DNA from: Tenodera sinensis
Taxonomy: Eukaryota > Arthropoda > Insecta > Mantodea > Mantidae
Direction: 5' to 3'
DNA: 64,000 bases
Assembly (NCBI GenBank): GCA_030765045.1
Contig: CM060965.1
Coordinates: 153,902,374 to 153,966,373, forward strand
Within the stretch, counting starts at the first letter, position 1. Each line of letters opens with the position of its first letter. Of the stretch, positions 34,401 to 45,540 are shown piece after piece. Under the pieces are notes generated by a model that was not told the DNA's origin, did not search any database, and saw only the letters and a list, made by a program, of their open reading frames with translations. A program made the translations under genes and the position numbers.

Positions 34401-34434
34401 ATGAGCGCTGACAGTCTTCCACCAGATGTAGAAG
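34401..34434 (+). CDS. Candidate first coding exon (11 codons plus 1 nt)
   Basis: ATG at 34401, in a good context (GCCGCA before it), opens MSADSLPPDVE. It runs into an excellent donor, GAAG then GTAAGA (boundary 34434/34435). The upstream 100 bp is GC-richer than its surroundings, and an arthropod initiator-like TCAGTT lies at 34232-34237, so 34234-34434 could be exon 1. A short upstream ATG frame (34276) would precede it. No downstream exon was identified, so the product is unknown. Confidence 0.35.
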
Positions 34435-34439
34435 GTAAG

Positions 34440-35775
34440 ACAAAACTTCTGTTATAAAAACGTCTTGTGTCACTTTCTGACACTTTTACCCTTTAGGACA
34501 CATTTTAAATGGATATCCCAACTTTTATAGTTATTCTTGACACATTTTACGGCTTAACTTAATCTGACTTTTAGTTAATGTCGATTTTTATTTTCTCTAT
34601 CCGTTGCCTACTTCAGTTACAGCAAATGTGCTCACAAAAACGGGCTAACCATCATTTTTGCGAGAACTGAGAAAAATGGACTATTACAAATATCAAGGAA
34701 AAATATACATTACATTTTTAAATTTCACTAAAACAAAATAATATAAATGCATTATAAATTTAACTTGCTTGGAAAAGCGTGCTTACCTATTAAATACTGG
34801 ATACTAAAAGTAAGAAAAAATATAGTTCCTTCTACTTACAAGTTTAACATACTAGATCTCATTTTTTCAGTTAGTTTTATGTGATAAATAGGCCTAAAAT
34901 ACAAAATAATGTTATTGAATATTTATTTTACTAGGACTTAACTTCCCCTAATCAGATATCATTGGCAAACTAGCGCATGAAAAAAGGGTTCATCAGGAAC
35001 TTCTTGGCAATATTAGCTGTCATATCTCTGTAACATTGATAATCCTTGGACGAACATAATCAAGAAGTTACAAATTCTTCATTACTATCCTTATAATATT
35101 ATAACTCCTTAGTAACTCAATACCATCAAGTGATAGCCGACAAAGATTGTTCGTCTTTCTTATCATAACATCATATAACATCATAACATATTTCTTCATA
35201 GTAATATAAGAATATTTTATAAAATATTTGAAAGTCTCATCAATTTTAATCATAATGCATGTTAACTAATTAGCACCTTTTGTTTATTTTCATACATTGT
35301 CCTTCTGGTTATATTTTTAACAAATGATTCAGTGCTTACAAACATATCACATGTCACCATTAATCTGGCATAAAAACAAAAGAAATAGCTTTTCTCAGTT
35401 CACCTGTGAAAAAATCTGTTAGCCCAGTGTTACGGTAACGAAGTTGATGAGAAGAAAAACAGCCTTAAAGTGAAAATATTGTATCTTGTCACATAGGGTA
35501 CTGAAATGTTAGCCCAATTCACGAAAGAGTATTTGAACCTTCTCCAGTAGATGACAGCACATAACTCATTTTTTTCAATGTTGAAGTTTAGCCCCTTTTT
35601 TCCAGCACCCATTCAAATAACACCCTCAGAACTCGTAATGTGTGAAATTTGAAAGCATGTAAGACAACAAGAACACAAATCTGTGTCCATATTTTCCATT
35701 TTTCACAAATATTCCTGTGAAAATTGTGTGAATACTTCAACAATAACCTGTTGTTACTAGATATATCAATGTTAA
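34440..35775. other. AT-rich DNA, possible intron
   Basis: It follows the candidate donor at 34435. No exon or repeat is recognised. Confidence 0.3.
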
Positions 35776-35778
35776 TAG

Positions 35779-35940
35779 ATTCCCTTAATTGAGCTTATGG
35801 CATAATTGTGTATAGTGGTATGAAAATCCCTTAATTGAGTTTGTGGCATAATTGTGTATAGTGGTATGAAATTGTGTATAATGGTATGAAAATCCCTTAA
35901 TTGAGTTTGTGGCATAATTGTGTATAATGGTATGAAAATA
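35779..35940. repeat. Tandem repeat, about 46-bp unit, three copies
   Basis: Units begin at 35779, 35825 and 35891, each with CCCTTAATTGAG, TGGCATAATTGTG and GGTATGAAA. A 21-bp partial unit is inserted at 35870-35890. Confidence 0.9.
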
Positions 35941-36079
35941 TTAAAAGAGATTAAAAATTGGATTACTGTTAAACTATCTCTAATATATGAAAACTACAAA
36001 CAGATTTAATTTAGCGTTAACATATCTATAAGAATCAATCAGTTTTCCTCCAGAAATAGACAAAATATTGTTGTATAGA

Positions 36080-36390
36080 ACAGTATAAATAGGGTTGTAG
36101 TGAGTTCAATCAACCAAAAAACCATTAGCTCAGCGTGTACTTGGAAATCGGGTGTCTGTGCGTGGGCAAGTTCAGTTGCTGGGCACGAAGTTATAATTCA
36201 AAAGTTATCAAGAAAATTAATCTCTAATTTTAGCAAGGTGCATAACAACAGTGTATCTCAGACGCGAATTAGCAGTATAACAGTTGGCAATATGTGCAGG
36301 AACTTTGGAAGGAATAGTGGTTGTAGGTAGGACTTGAGTTTAATAAAAGAATTTGTTCAGCTAAAATTCGAGTGTTTCTTTCACGAGCTT
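36080..36390 (+). other. LTR-like or promoter-like segment
   Basis: TATAAATAGGG (36085-36095) is followed about 255 bp later by an AATAAA signal (36341-36346) and a pyrimidine-rich stretch. TATA plus a short transcribed region plus polyA signal is the U3-R-U5 pattern of a solo LTR. No LTR ends, PBS or partner copy were found, so a short transcription unit is also possible. Confidence 0.3.
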
Positions 36391-37100
36391 TTAGTCTCAG
36401 AAAGCTGTTGACTCTGATCTTTTATCGGCCGCTCTAGCACTTAATAACCACGCCTGATTTAGCGTCAACTTCAGCATTGCATTTTTACGACTAGGCACTA
36501 CATAGATTTCGCATTACTCCGGAAACAGTTATTTTTAAACGGTATTTCCTGATACGTCAGAAGCCTTGATATATAGTTTAGTGTTTACCATTTCAAGTGA
36601 TAAGATTCAGAAATGGTTTAATTCTTGAACCCTAAAAGAGGTAGCCCTCTTTAAATATATTATTATTAGCCTCCATTAAGTTTATACATTAACTGGTGTT
36701 GCTTATCCTAACACCCATCCACGCATATCCACAGATAAAGATATAATATTTCTTCACTGGATCATCAGGCGCAGATACACTGGAGAAAATGATTAAAGAT
36801 CACGTGAAAGGGTGAGGTATCTTTAGCATCACAATGTTGTCACGTATGTCACTGTAGTTCATTATAGACATAATTAGACCATATTTGAGCACTTTTTGCT
36901 TTCCTCTCTTTATTATCTCTGTAAATGGACATTTTATCGAGCATGGCAGTGCTGCATATTGTGTATTGAAATCATGCGCACGTGGAGTTCATCGGAATTA
37001 GCACAAAGTGAATATAAACAGTACACGTTTTTATGAATACACTTCAGACTTCCGAAAAAAACGGGCAGTATTAGGAGAAGAAGCTTAGACTCATGCAGTG
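36391..37100. other. Unclassified DNA
   Basis: No supported feature was seen. Confidence 0.35.
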
Positions 37101-37119
37101 CCTTATTTATCTACTATGC

Positions 37120-37640
37120 TTTCTTTTTGGGTGGCCTCCTACAAGAATAAAATAAGCTCCCATTATTCCTTATTTCTGTCCACTTATCCACCCTTCCTAT
37201 TGATTTTATCTACGGCATCCTCCATGTAGCACTAAAATGCTTCGTAGAGCACTGGGAATTCTTCTTTCAGAGAGACCACTGCCGTCCTCCTCTTTTTTCT
37301 TCTCTCATTCATAGCACATCCTTTGTTCTAGTCATCCAAACCATTTTAGTTTGCTCCTTCCTATACGCCCACAATGCTCTCTTCAAGAATCGCGGCGTTG
37401 CTTATCTTTTCTAGCATTTCTCCCTCTCGAAATCTCCTGTACTAGTCTATTCCAATCATAAGTGGTTTAACTCAAGTTCTTTTCCATAGTGTTCAAATCT
37501 CCGAACCTTGCAATAAAAGATTTATAGATTTCGCTTGAACACCACAATCTGGTTTTAATCTTATCAAGTGGTACATCTCGGAAACCACTGATCTTCCAGC
37601 CATTTACATTGCTTATTATCTGCATATCGTGACCATTTAG
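37120..37640 (-). pseudogene. Possible degenerate LINE fragment
   Basis: The minus strand has purine-rich, coding-like composition with broken frames (NERRKKRGRQWSL and similar) that resemble the region after the RT domain in LINEs. No firm motif is visible. Confidence 0.25.
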
Positions 37641-38060
37641 TTTTTAATGTGTTACTTTATTCAGTTTTCATTATCATTTGACAACTCAATTCAACTTTCG
37701 GCGAGACTTCATTTTCATCCACGAAATAGTATGCAACGAATTACGCCCGACGTAGCCTCTTCTTCCGCACTGTCCAGTCGTTGGGCAGTTGAACACAAGA
37801 CGCCCCTCACCCCCGGCAGTAATAGCATTCACTTCACAGTAATAGCACGTTACCACAGTCGTCACTAGCTCCCTCGGAGAATAACGCTTTTCGTTGCACC
37901 AGAAGCACACTCACTAACTCATTCACGTGTTCGATTCGCGTGACTGTACCAGACTCGCTCAAATTGGGAGAGCGCTCACTTATATAGCCGCAGGACAATT
38001 TCAGGACGTTCGAGATGTCGAAGCATCTAGAAGTTTGTTAACTGGCGATAGCACACATCG
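37640..38060 (-). promoter_or_regulatory. Promoter-like region (TATATAAG with degenerate HSE)
   Basis: The minus strand has TATATAAG (rc at 37980-37987), preceded by TTC/GAA pentamers that only partly keep the 5-bp phase (38015-38055). A GC-richer leader of about 250 bp follows. It may be the U3-R of an LTR. No TSS evidence is available. Confidence 0.3.
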
Positions 38061-38447
38061 TGTTTATGCTAGGTGAGCGCGCGAATTATCTCTTTAGTTC
38101 CGAAGTCCCCAAAACTTTGGGCATAGCCACTGCGTCTCAATGTTGTGATGCCGGGCGCGGCATATGACAGAGGACGGATGGAGCTAAGCTACCTCATACC
38201 ACATACCGGGCCGGCAAACGAATTAAGGGGCTCAAGATCAAACTTACCGACACCAATAACGCAAGAAAACACGTGACTAACAACAATCAAGCGGCAACGC
38301 AAAGGGTTTTCCAGAGCTTTCGATAACTGTATAGCGGCGTGTTTGTGGAAAGCGAGAAAGGTCCATGTTACATCATACTCGCTATATAAGGAGACGAGGA
38401 AATAGCAGAGGGAAGAGTTACAAAACTGAGTCGATCAGTGTGTCAGA

Positions 38448-38523
38448 GTGTGTGTGTATGTCTGTGTGTGTGCGTGCGTGTGTGTGTGTCTGTGTGTGTG
38501 TGCGCGCGCGCGTGTGTGTGTGT
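38448..38523. repeat. (TG/CG)n microsatellite
   Basis: Interrupted TG, TGCG and CG units. It precedes the first array unit. Confidence 0.95.
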
Positions 38524-38876
38524 GGTACTGTCATCGAGAAACGTACGTTGCGTTAGAGTGAAGTAATTTTAATAAGCGTCGAGTGATTGTATTGTCGGAG
38601 TTAGTGTATAAGAGACAGAGAAAGTGAAGAATGACAGTGAAAGGACTGAATCAATGCTACAAAACGAAAACAGTTGGGAGTTGTAATACTATAAAAGTAG
38701 ATCCTGTTAACGTCAGTGAAAGAGCAAAGGTTTAGAAGAAAGGTACAGCGATAGAAAAGTAACTGGGCAGATTTTGTCAATATGTCACTTTGGTGTCAGG
38801 AGTGGGATTCGTCGAATTGCCGTTTCGTCACAGTATTATGTTTTGTTCACCTTTTTATCTGCCGTAGAATGAATAC

Positions 38877-39482
38877 TGAGACGGGAACTTCTATGTATAT
38901 ATTTGTAATTTTAGATTAAGAATGTACATATGTATAAGACTTTTAGATATAAGTATAATTTTGTAATGTGCAAAGAAGCTGCCTCTTGGAAGTATGTTGA
39001 CCTGAGCACATTTCTGAAGGCCAGAGGACAAAACCCTCTTTTGTTTATCTCAAGCCTAGGGACATTTTGCCTGAAGTCCAAGGACACAGCTGGGGAAAAT
39101 AGACCCCTCCTCCATAACGGGACTAGAGAGAAAGTGCGGGGGTGAGATATAAATAGGAAAACTTGGAGGAGAACGGGGCTGACTGTTTGTCTGTGTTGCG
39201 ATGTTGCTACGAGGGTGAACCTTGTATCGCTGAATAAGTATAGCTTCGCGCCAAAAAAACGTCGAGGTGTGAAAGGCGACAGTGATTAGCGTAAAGTAAA
39301 GCCAATAGCAATCTTAGAACGAAACACCAGAAACTCGCTCAGGTCGGCACTTCGAGGCAATGAAGTGGTGAAGAATAAAATTAGTAAACGTCTGTGTTGT
39401 GTTTGTCATCTAACCTCGCGCCTGAGAAATATCCCTCTCATGCCTACCTAAATCCGGTACCCAACGTCACAAACCCGTTACA
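38877..39482 (+). repeat. LTR Y, copy 1 (606 bp)
   Basis: It begins TGAGACGGG and ends CCCGTTACA, that is TG...CA, two bases before the tRNA-Lys-type PBS at 39485. Inside are TATAAATA (39148-39155) and AATAAA (39374-39379), giving a U3-R-U5 layout. The third array unit diverges exactly at the position where this LTR would begin (40968/40969), which supports the 5' boundary. Confidence 0.75.
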
Positions 39483-39497
39483 AATGGCGCCCAACGT

Positions 39498-39499
<2 letters not shown>

Positions 39500-39574
<75 letters not shown>
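39500..39574. repeat. (TG)n microsatellite
   Basis: About 37 TG units start inside the tRNA-Lys PBS, replacing its last bases relative to the next copy. Confidence 0.97.
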
Positions 39575-39576
<2 letters not shown>

Positions 39577-39927
39577 TACTGTCATCGAGAAACGTACGTT
39601 GCGGTAGAGTGAAGTAATTTTAATAAGCGTCGATTGATTGTATTGTCGGAGTTAGTGTATGAGAGACAGAGAAAGTGAAGAAAGACAGTGAAAGGACTGA
39701 ATCAATGCTGCAAAACGAAAACAGTTGGGAGTTGTAATACTATAAAAGTAGATCCTGTTAACGTCAGTGAAAGAGCAAAGGTTTAGAAGAAAGGTACAGC
39801 GATAGAAAAGTAACTGGGCAGATTTTGTCAATATGTCACTTTGGTGTCAGGAGTGGGATTCGTCGAATTGCCGTTTTGTCACAATATTATGTTTTGTTCA
39901 CCTTTTTATCTGCCGTAGAATGAATAC

Positions 39928-40306
39928 TGAGACGGGAACTTCTATGTATATATTTGTAATTTTAGATTAAGAATGTACATATGTATAAGACTTTTAGATA
40001 TAAGTGTAATTTTGTAATGTGCAAAGAAGCTGCCTCTTGGAAGTATGTTGACCTGAGCACATTTCTGAAGGCCAGAGGACAAAACCCTCTTTTGTTTATC
40101 TCAAGCCGAGGGACATTTTGCCTGAAGTCCAAGGACACAGCTGTGGAAAATAGACCCCTCCTCCATAACGGGCTAGAGAGAAAGTGCGGGGGTGAGATAT
40201 AAACAGGAAACTTGGAAGAGAACGAGGGCTACTGGCTGATTGTCTGTGTTGCGATGTTGCTACGAGGGTGAACCTTGTATCGCTGAATAAGTATAGCTTC
40301 GCGCCC

Positions 40307-40341
<35 letters not shown>

Positions 40342-40563
40342 GTCGAGGTGTGAAAGGCGACAGTGATTAGCGTAAAGTAAAGCAAATAGCAATCTTAGAA
40401 CGAAACACCAGAAACTCGCTCAGGGCGGCACTTCGAGGCAATGAAGTGGTGAAGAATAAAATTAGTAAACGTCAGTGTTGTGTTTGTCATCTAACCTCGC
40501 GCCTGAGAAATATCCCTCTCATGCCTACCTAAATCCGGTACCCAACGTCACAAACCCGTTACA
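39928..40563 (+). repeat. LTR Y, copy 2 (636 bp)
   Basis: It is near identical to 38877-39482. The length difference is mostly a poly-A expansion at 40305-40340. It is followed by an 18-base match to the tRNA-Lys PBS (40566-40583), then (GC)n(GT)n. Confidence 0.75.
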
Positions 40564-40583
40564 AATGGCGCCCAACGTGGGGC

Positions 40584-40614
<31 letters not shown>

Positions 40615-40620
40615 TGTGTG
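40584..40620. repeat. (GC)n(GT)n microsatellite
   Basis: It occupies the same place as the TG run in the previous unit, directly after the PBS. Confidence 0.95.
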
Positions 40621-41029
40621 GTACTGTCATCGAGAAACGTACGTTGCGGTAGAGTGTAATAATTTTAATAAGCGTCGATTGATTGTATTGTCGGAGTTAG
40701 TGTATGAGAGACAGAGAAAGTGAAGAAAGACAGTGAAAGGACTGAATCAATGCTACAAAACGAAAACAGTTGGGAGTTGTAATACTATAAAAGTAGATCC
40801 TGTTAACGTCAGTGAAAGAGCAAAGGTTTAGAAGAAAGGTACAGCGATAGAAAAGTAACTGGGCAGATTTTGTCAATATGTCACTTTGGTGTCAGGAGTG
40901 GGATTCGTCGAATTGCCGTTTCGTCACAGTATTATGTTTTGTTCACCTTTTTATCTGCCGTAGAATGAATACAAAGAATACAAATTATAGTATGAAAGAC
41001 AGACCTTGCACAAAATGAAGTCAAAGAAA

Positions 41030-41135
41030 CTAATTTATATTATAGGATAATAGTAATAATAACAAATAATAATGATAATAATAATGACAATAATATAAAT
41101 AAATAAGTAAATAATTAAATAAATAATTAAAGAAT
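41030..41135. repeat. AT-rich low-complexity (AATA/AAT)
   Basis: Imperfect ATAATAAT and AAATAAAT units, directly after the LTR array. Confidence 0.85.
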
Positions 41136-41140
41136 AAAGT

Positions 41141-41785
41141 GTGGCGACAACCCATTATAATTCGAAGTTTACCACGCCGACTAACAGCCTCATGCCCACA
41201 TTACACACGATGCTGAATGGGCGTATTTGCTGGTCAGAAGCCGGAGCACTAAGCCTCAACCCACTGCCTCTGCATAGGTGTCCTCAAGTTCCCGCAGTAA
41301 TGCTTAGCTCTTTACTGCAAGACATCGTGAAGAAAACCTATCAAAGTATTGTGAGTTTAGCAGCTGTTTAAGGTCAACAAAAGTTTAATCACAAGAAGCA
41401 ATGCATTATAATAACATTTTCACAAAAGATACTTTGTACTGATGTTTGAATCCTTATTAGGTATACAGGGTGCTTCAAGACGACACTGAACCAAGATTTG
41501 TACGTTGCTGCTCCTGACCCACGTTATCGGAGATTGCGAAGAATTAAGACGCGTGCTTTAGCGGTCTTTTCATAAATATACCGATATGCTGCACAATGGT
41601 TGGTTAATATTAAGGGGTTACTTATCATGCGAAGCCTCACTAATAAACGTTTCTTTCATTTATTATAGTTTCAGTACATTTGATTATAACAGACACAGAA
41701 TGAAATAAAGTAAACTTCCTCTCTCACTACAAAAGGGATTTATTTTTGTTTACCTTTATCTGCAATCAAATTTATTTTATTGCGT
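41141..41785. other. Unclassified DNA; one transposon-end-like motif
   Basis: An open 76-codon frame (41141-41371) has no recognised domain. TACAGGGTGCTTCAAGACG (41464-41482) looks like a Tc1/mariner-type terminal repeat, but no partner end was found. Confidence 0.25.
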
Positions 41786-41789
41786 AATT

Positions 41790-43080
41790 AGCGGCTATTT
41801 CTGTCTCTTCCTCCTTCAGTTGTAGGGTGAATCATCTAGTGCCTGTGACATGTAAATCACAATCAATGTCTAGTGACAGACACAAACAGGCGATTCCATG
41901 GCAGTTTCTAAGCCATACGTTAAATTTTCTGGGAATTTCCTGAGAAGACCACTTCATTCTTGATGATTTTTGCATAAATGGCAAACAGTAAGGACGGCGA
42001 CGCCGTATCCTTGTGGTTAAACAGCCTAGCACCTTAGCGGCCCGGGTTCAATCTCAGGGACCCAAATGTAGTATTTGTGATGGACGAAGCGGCGTCTGGG
42101 CGGGTTTTCTGTGGGTTCTCCGGTTTCCCCCGCCACCCATTGCATAAATTGTTTCATCTTTCCATTCATCAATTTCGTATCATCCTCTTCCTCACTATCA
42201 TACCTGGTGCTTGGATGACCACCAGCTTCCAGTTCTTCACTGTGTACGGTCCATAGATTCCTCTGCTCCCCGACAAGCATCTCACCTTAGGCCATGGCTT
42301 GTAAGTACTAGGAGGTGTTAAGTCCCACGTAAGGGAAGGGTAATCAGGCACAGAAGAGAAAACAGTAAGAGACAGAGAAAAGCTTACTAAATAAAAGTGT
42401 GCATCTTGTTAAAACTCAGCAGTTATGTCAAACACTGGTTTTTACTTTTGAGTGAACCATTTACAAGATTTTCTTATTATTTCTTGAATTTGTGAATACT
42501 TTTTCTTTTCTGAAATAGGCATATTTTATTCGTTTTCTTTTTATCTTTTGGCCTTGCAAAGAGAACGGAATTTCAAAGGTATCACATAGCAACCAGTTCT
42601 TAAAACACTTTGCCATCACTTAAAGCCCAGTGTACTCCCATATTTCCCTTGCAACCACAAGACAATTAGCAATAATATAATTTCTGAAACGGTTTATGTA
42701 AATTACAATGAAGTAGATGGAGGAATAAGCAGTTACAAGAGAAATCTGTATAAGAGTCCGTATGTCCTACATATATTTTTGACCAGACTCAACTATACTG
42801 AAAGGCTGTTTCGCAATAGGTTACGCGACGGTCACTTGGTGTATCTTCTAAGCTGTGCGCGTTGACTTTGTCACCAAATATTGATAGATTTCTTAAACGT
42901 AAGCAACACCAAAGAAGTGAAATTAGAACAGAAATTTATTGCATAAGATTTGAAAGTATTTTCATATATCAAACGCAACGTACATAATATGTATAACCAA
43001 ACCGTCACTGCAACATAATGCACATCTGAGTGTTAGAGTGGCAAAGTCCGAGTATAGTGGAAGGAGGTAAATCCAACCTT
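41790..43080 (+). repeat. Dispersed repeat C, copy 3 (split by SINE-A)
   Basis: It is colinear with 21490-22420 on both sides of the SINE. Shared blocks are GGCGATTCCATGGCAGT before the SINE, and GGCCTTGCAAAGAGAACGG and GGTCACTTGGTGTATCTTC after it. Confidence 0.8.
41993..42359 (+). mobile_element. tRNA-derived SINE-A, copy 2, with a 10-bp target-site duplication
   Basis: The tRNA-like head (TTGTGGTTAAACAGC, then B box GGGTTCAATCTC) is followed by the core GGACGAAGCGGCGTC, GTTCTCCGGTTTCCCCCGCC and a tail with TCCCACGTAAGGGAAGGG. AAACAGTAAG is duplicated on both sides (41983-41992 and 42360-42369). The homologous empty site at 21736-21745 holds one copy. The minus-strand open frames here belong to the SINE. 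Confidence 0.92.
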
Positions 43081-43742
43081 CTCTTTCGCAAATGTTGGAC
43101 GTTACTGCTCGAAACTGTCCCAGTCGCAAGTGGTCTTTTGAATAGGTAACTGCCTTTGTGCCTTTTACTCAAAGCTAGAAGGGTTTGGTGATAACGAACA
43201 AGGAGGAATCCCTTTGTGTTGATGGCCCGAGCTTGCCATGAACATTCTCTGTGATGTGATTCTTTCTTGCACTGCCTAATCTCAAAAGGGTAACTTTCAT
43301 TGTTACATAAAAACCTACCCGAAGTGTTTTCGCAGCTGCTACATAAAACTTCGGACTAGTTGAGGTATAAGCTATAAAATCATTATATTCCTTTAATGTT
43401 GTTTGGAAACAGCCTGTGTACCTTAGGGGAGCTATACCAGGTAGTAAAGTTGCACTCTCCTTTCCATTCCCTCTCCCTTTCTCCTAAAGTTGGAACAAGT
43501 AAATTGCTTTTGTGCGAAGTCGACTAATGACGGTCTACATTCCGAGTGTGCAACTGTCAGTTCCTGAAAATCATTTGAAGTTTAACTCTCATATCGCCAC
43601 TCCGCCTATTAACCTACATTGTTACAAAGTTATGTGCATGTGTAAAAGAAAATGGATGAAGGAAAAACACTTCGCACCTTCAGTTACTAGTATAGTGACG
43701 CTGACGAGGTATCTCGAGGCGATTGGCTTAAAACGTTCACTG

Positions 43743-44647
43743 ACAAGGGAATTAGCGCAAGTTGGGATCGCAATTGCCAACAAGTTGTGGTTTGTGGTTT
43801 TAGGTATACATTACAAATTTGCGCACTTCCATTGACAATTACACTGCACTTTACAATATTGCGCATGTTAAGTCACCGAGTTCAAAAAATGGGTAGTTGT
43901 TAACTTTGGGCAAACGATTACGACAATGAACATGTCCAAGAGTATAAAGTGACGAAAACGGAGGTTTTTTATCACTTTAGAGTACTTTATGAATATCTAC
44001 ATTAAGCAGTCTTCCAAGTCACACTGCTTTTGAACATCAAAAATACGTTACGATGGTATTTAAAACCTCTGGCCTGAAGTCATCATATGACTACAGTGGA
44101 TGACGACTCGAGAGCAGAACTGATTGGTAGAATACATACCAGCAACGAAATTAAATCCCTTAACAATGATGTGAAATGATACTCGTTTAGGATACTGTGG
44201 TCTTCAGTCCACTTCAATACCGCCTTGAACTTCGGAAGAATAGCACATAAAGTAACTGAATGAAAGATGTGCACCCAGGTGGTCTTGACTTTATGCATCT
44301 AGTTTTGAGGATGGATAGCATCGATACGGGTATCTCGTATTTTTACCTCATGGAAAAATTGGGAACTAATTATTTTTGGAGAAATAAATTCGCAAGAGCG
44401 TTGCTCCTACTGTTATTGCGACCATAGCATACACTGCAAATAACTACATTAGCTAGAGAGAAACTGTTTACGATGACTGAAGTTACTACAGTCATGGTAT
44501 CATGTTAGGTATGGTCCATTGTGAGAGGAATATCGAATCTTCGTAGCTTACAGTGTTAAAGCCGATGGCATACATATGTTTGTAACAACACCTGAAACAT
44601 ACTCATACAAACGAAACCGTATTGGCAACTTGCGCTAACTCCCTTGT
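43743..44647. mobile_element. Candidate inverted-repeat DNA element, 905 bp
   Basis: Inverted repeats of 22 bp, 21 of 22 identical, ACAAGGGAATTAGCGCAAGT at 43743 and its complement ending at 44647. No transposase is recognised inside. Target-site duplication is unclear. Confidence 0.45.
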
Positions 44648-44659
44648 GAGAAAGTGAAA

Positions 44660-45540
44660 CTAACTTTTAGTTTAGCGTGTTCTTATACTAAGGGAGCTTA
44701 GGGTTTTCGAGACCGTGCTTTGTATTTCTATGATTATCCCAGTTTACTCTAAGTTGACAAATGGGCCTCGGCAGACTTTTTTTTTTTTTTTTAAGAGAGA
44801 GAGGAGCCGCAAGTTGGAACTTTGCGAACTGTGTATAATATTAATTCATTATTCTGTTGTCAAAAATTGTAAAAGATGAATTAGTGTTACAGGTTTTGTG
44901 CTTTCAATCTCTGTTGGTAAGACTTCTCATAGACTTCAACTGTAAAAATTTGCACACTAATAAAAATCTTATAACTATCGTTGCGGTGCAGAAATATTGT
45001 TGACCATAATAAATGAAACATTTATAACTGTCAGCAGGGAATTGTGTTGCCGGCAATCCTTAGTAAAGGTGTGCAGTCACTAACTGAAAGTAATGCATTT
45101 CTTATTTATGTTAACTATGTGAATAACATCACTGGTGAGCTCATTTGTAACACAGGGGCTGTAAAATAATCGAGTATCTCTTTTGTATGAGTATCCTGAA
45201 GAAAAATTGTTCTTTGCATCAAAATCAAAACAATAGTCTAATAGTCAGTAATTGACTCCAAATTACATTTAATTATTTCCAAGGGAGGGTCGCAGACCCC
45301 CTTTAACTCCTCTTCACGATGCCCATAACTTGATATAATAAGACAGCTCCGCAGTTTGAGTATGTTTGTGGTTTCTCCAGAGGTACTTTGGTTTTTCGAC
45401 TGTTACCACTGAGAGCATGGCCGTTATTCGATCTAGCCTGATGAGGGGCTAATTCATTTTAACTATGAAGCATAAAGATTCAGTTAAGGAATTTTGGCTT
45501 GCTTAATTTCAATAAATAGCATTCACTGACTTAAAACGTT
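44660..45540. other. Unclassified DNA
   Basis: A poly-T run lies at 44778-44792. Nothing else was recognised. Confidence 0.35.

Larger units (their letters stand above)
38524..40968 (+). mobile_element. Tandem array of LTR units with alternating tRNA-Leu and tRNA-Lys PBSs
   Basis: A unit starting GGTACTGTCATCGAG recurs at 38524, 39575 and 40620 (periods 1051 and 1045 bp) with near identity. The third copy stops at 40968. Each unit carries two primer-binding-site-like sequences after CA-ending blocks. One begins TGGTGTCAGGAGTGGGAT (38791, 39842, 40887) and is complementary to the tRNA-Leu(CAG) 3' end. The other begins TGGCGCCCAACGTGG (39485, 40566) and is complementary to tRNA-Lys. No gag or pol frame is present. 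The arrangement resembles a TRIM-type or recombined LTR array. Confidence 0.75.

Noticed and set aside
42026..42351. 84- and 60-codon frames on the minus strand
   Set aside because: Antisense of SINE-A copy 2.
44083..44130. Shared ALESSST-coding stretch with 51700 as evidence of a gene family
   Set aside because: Similarity covers only about 24 bases and stops at once. Probably coincidence.
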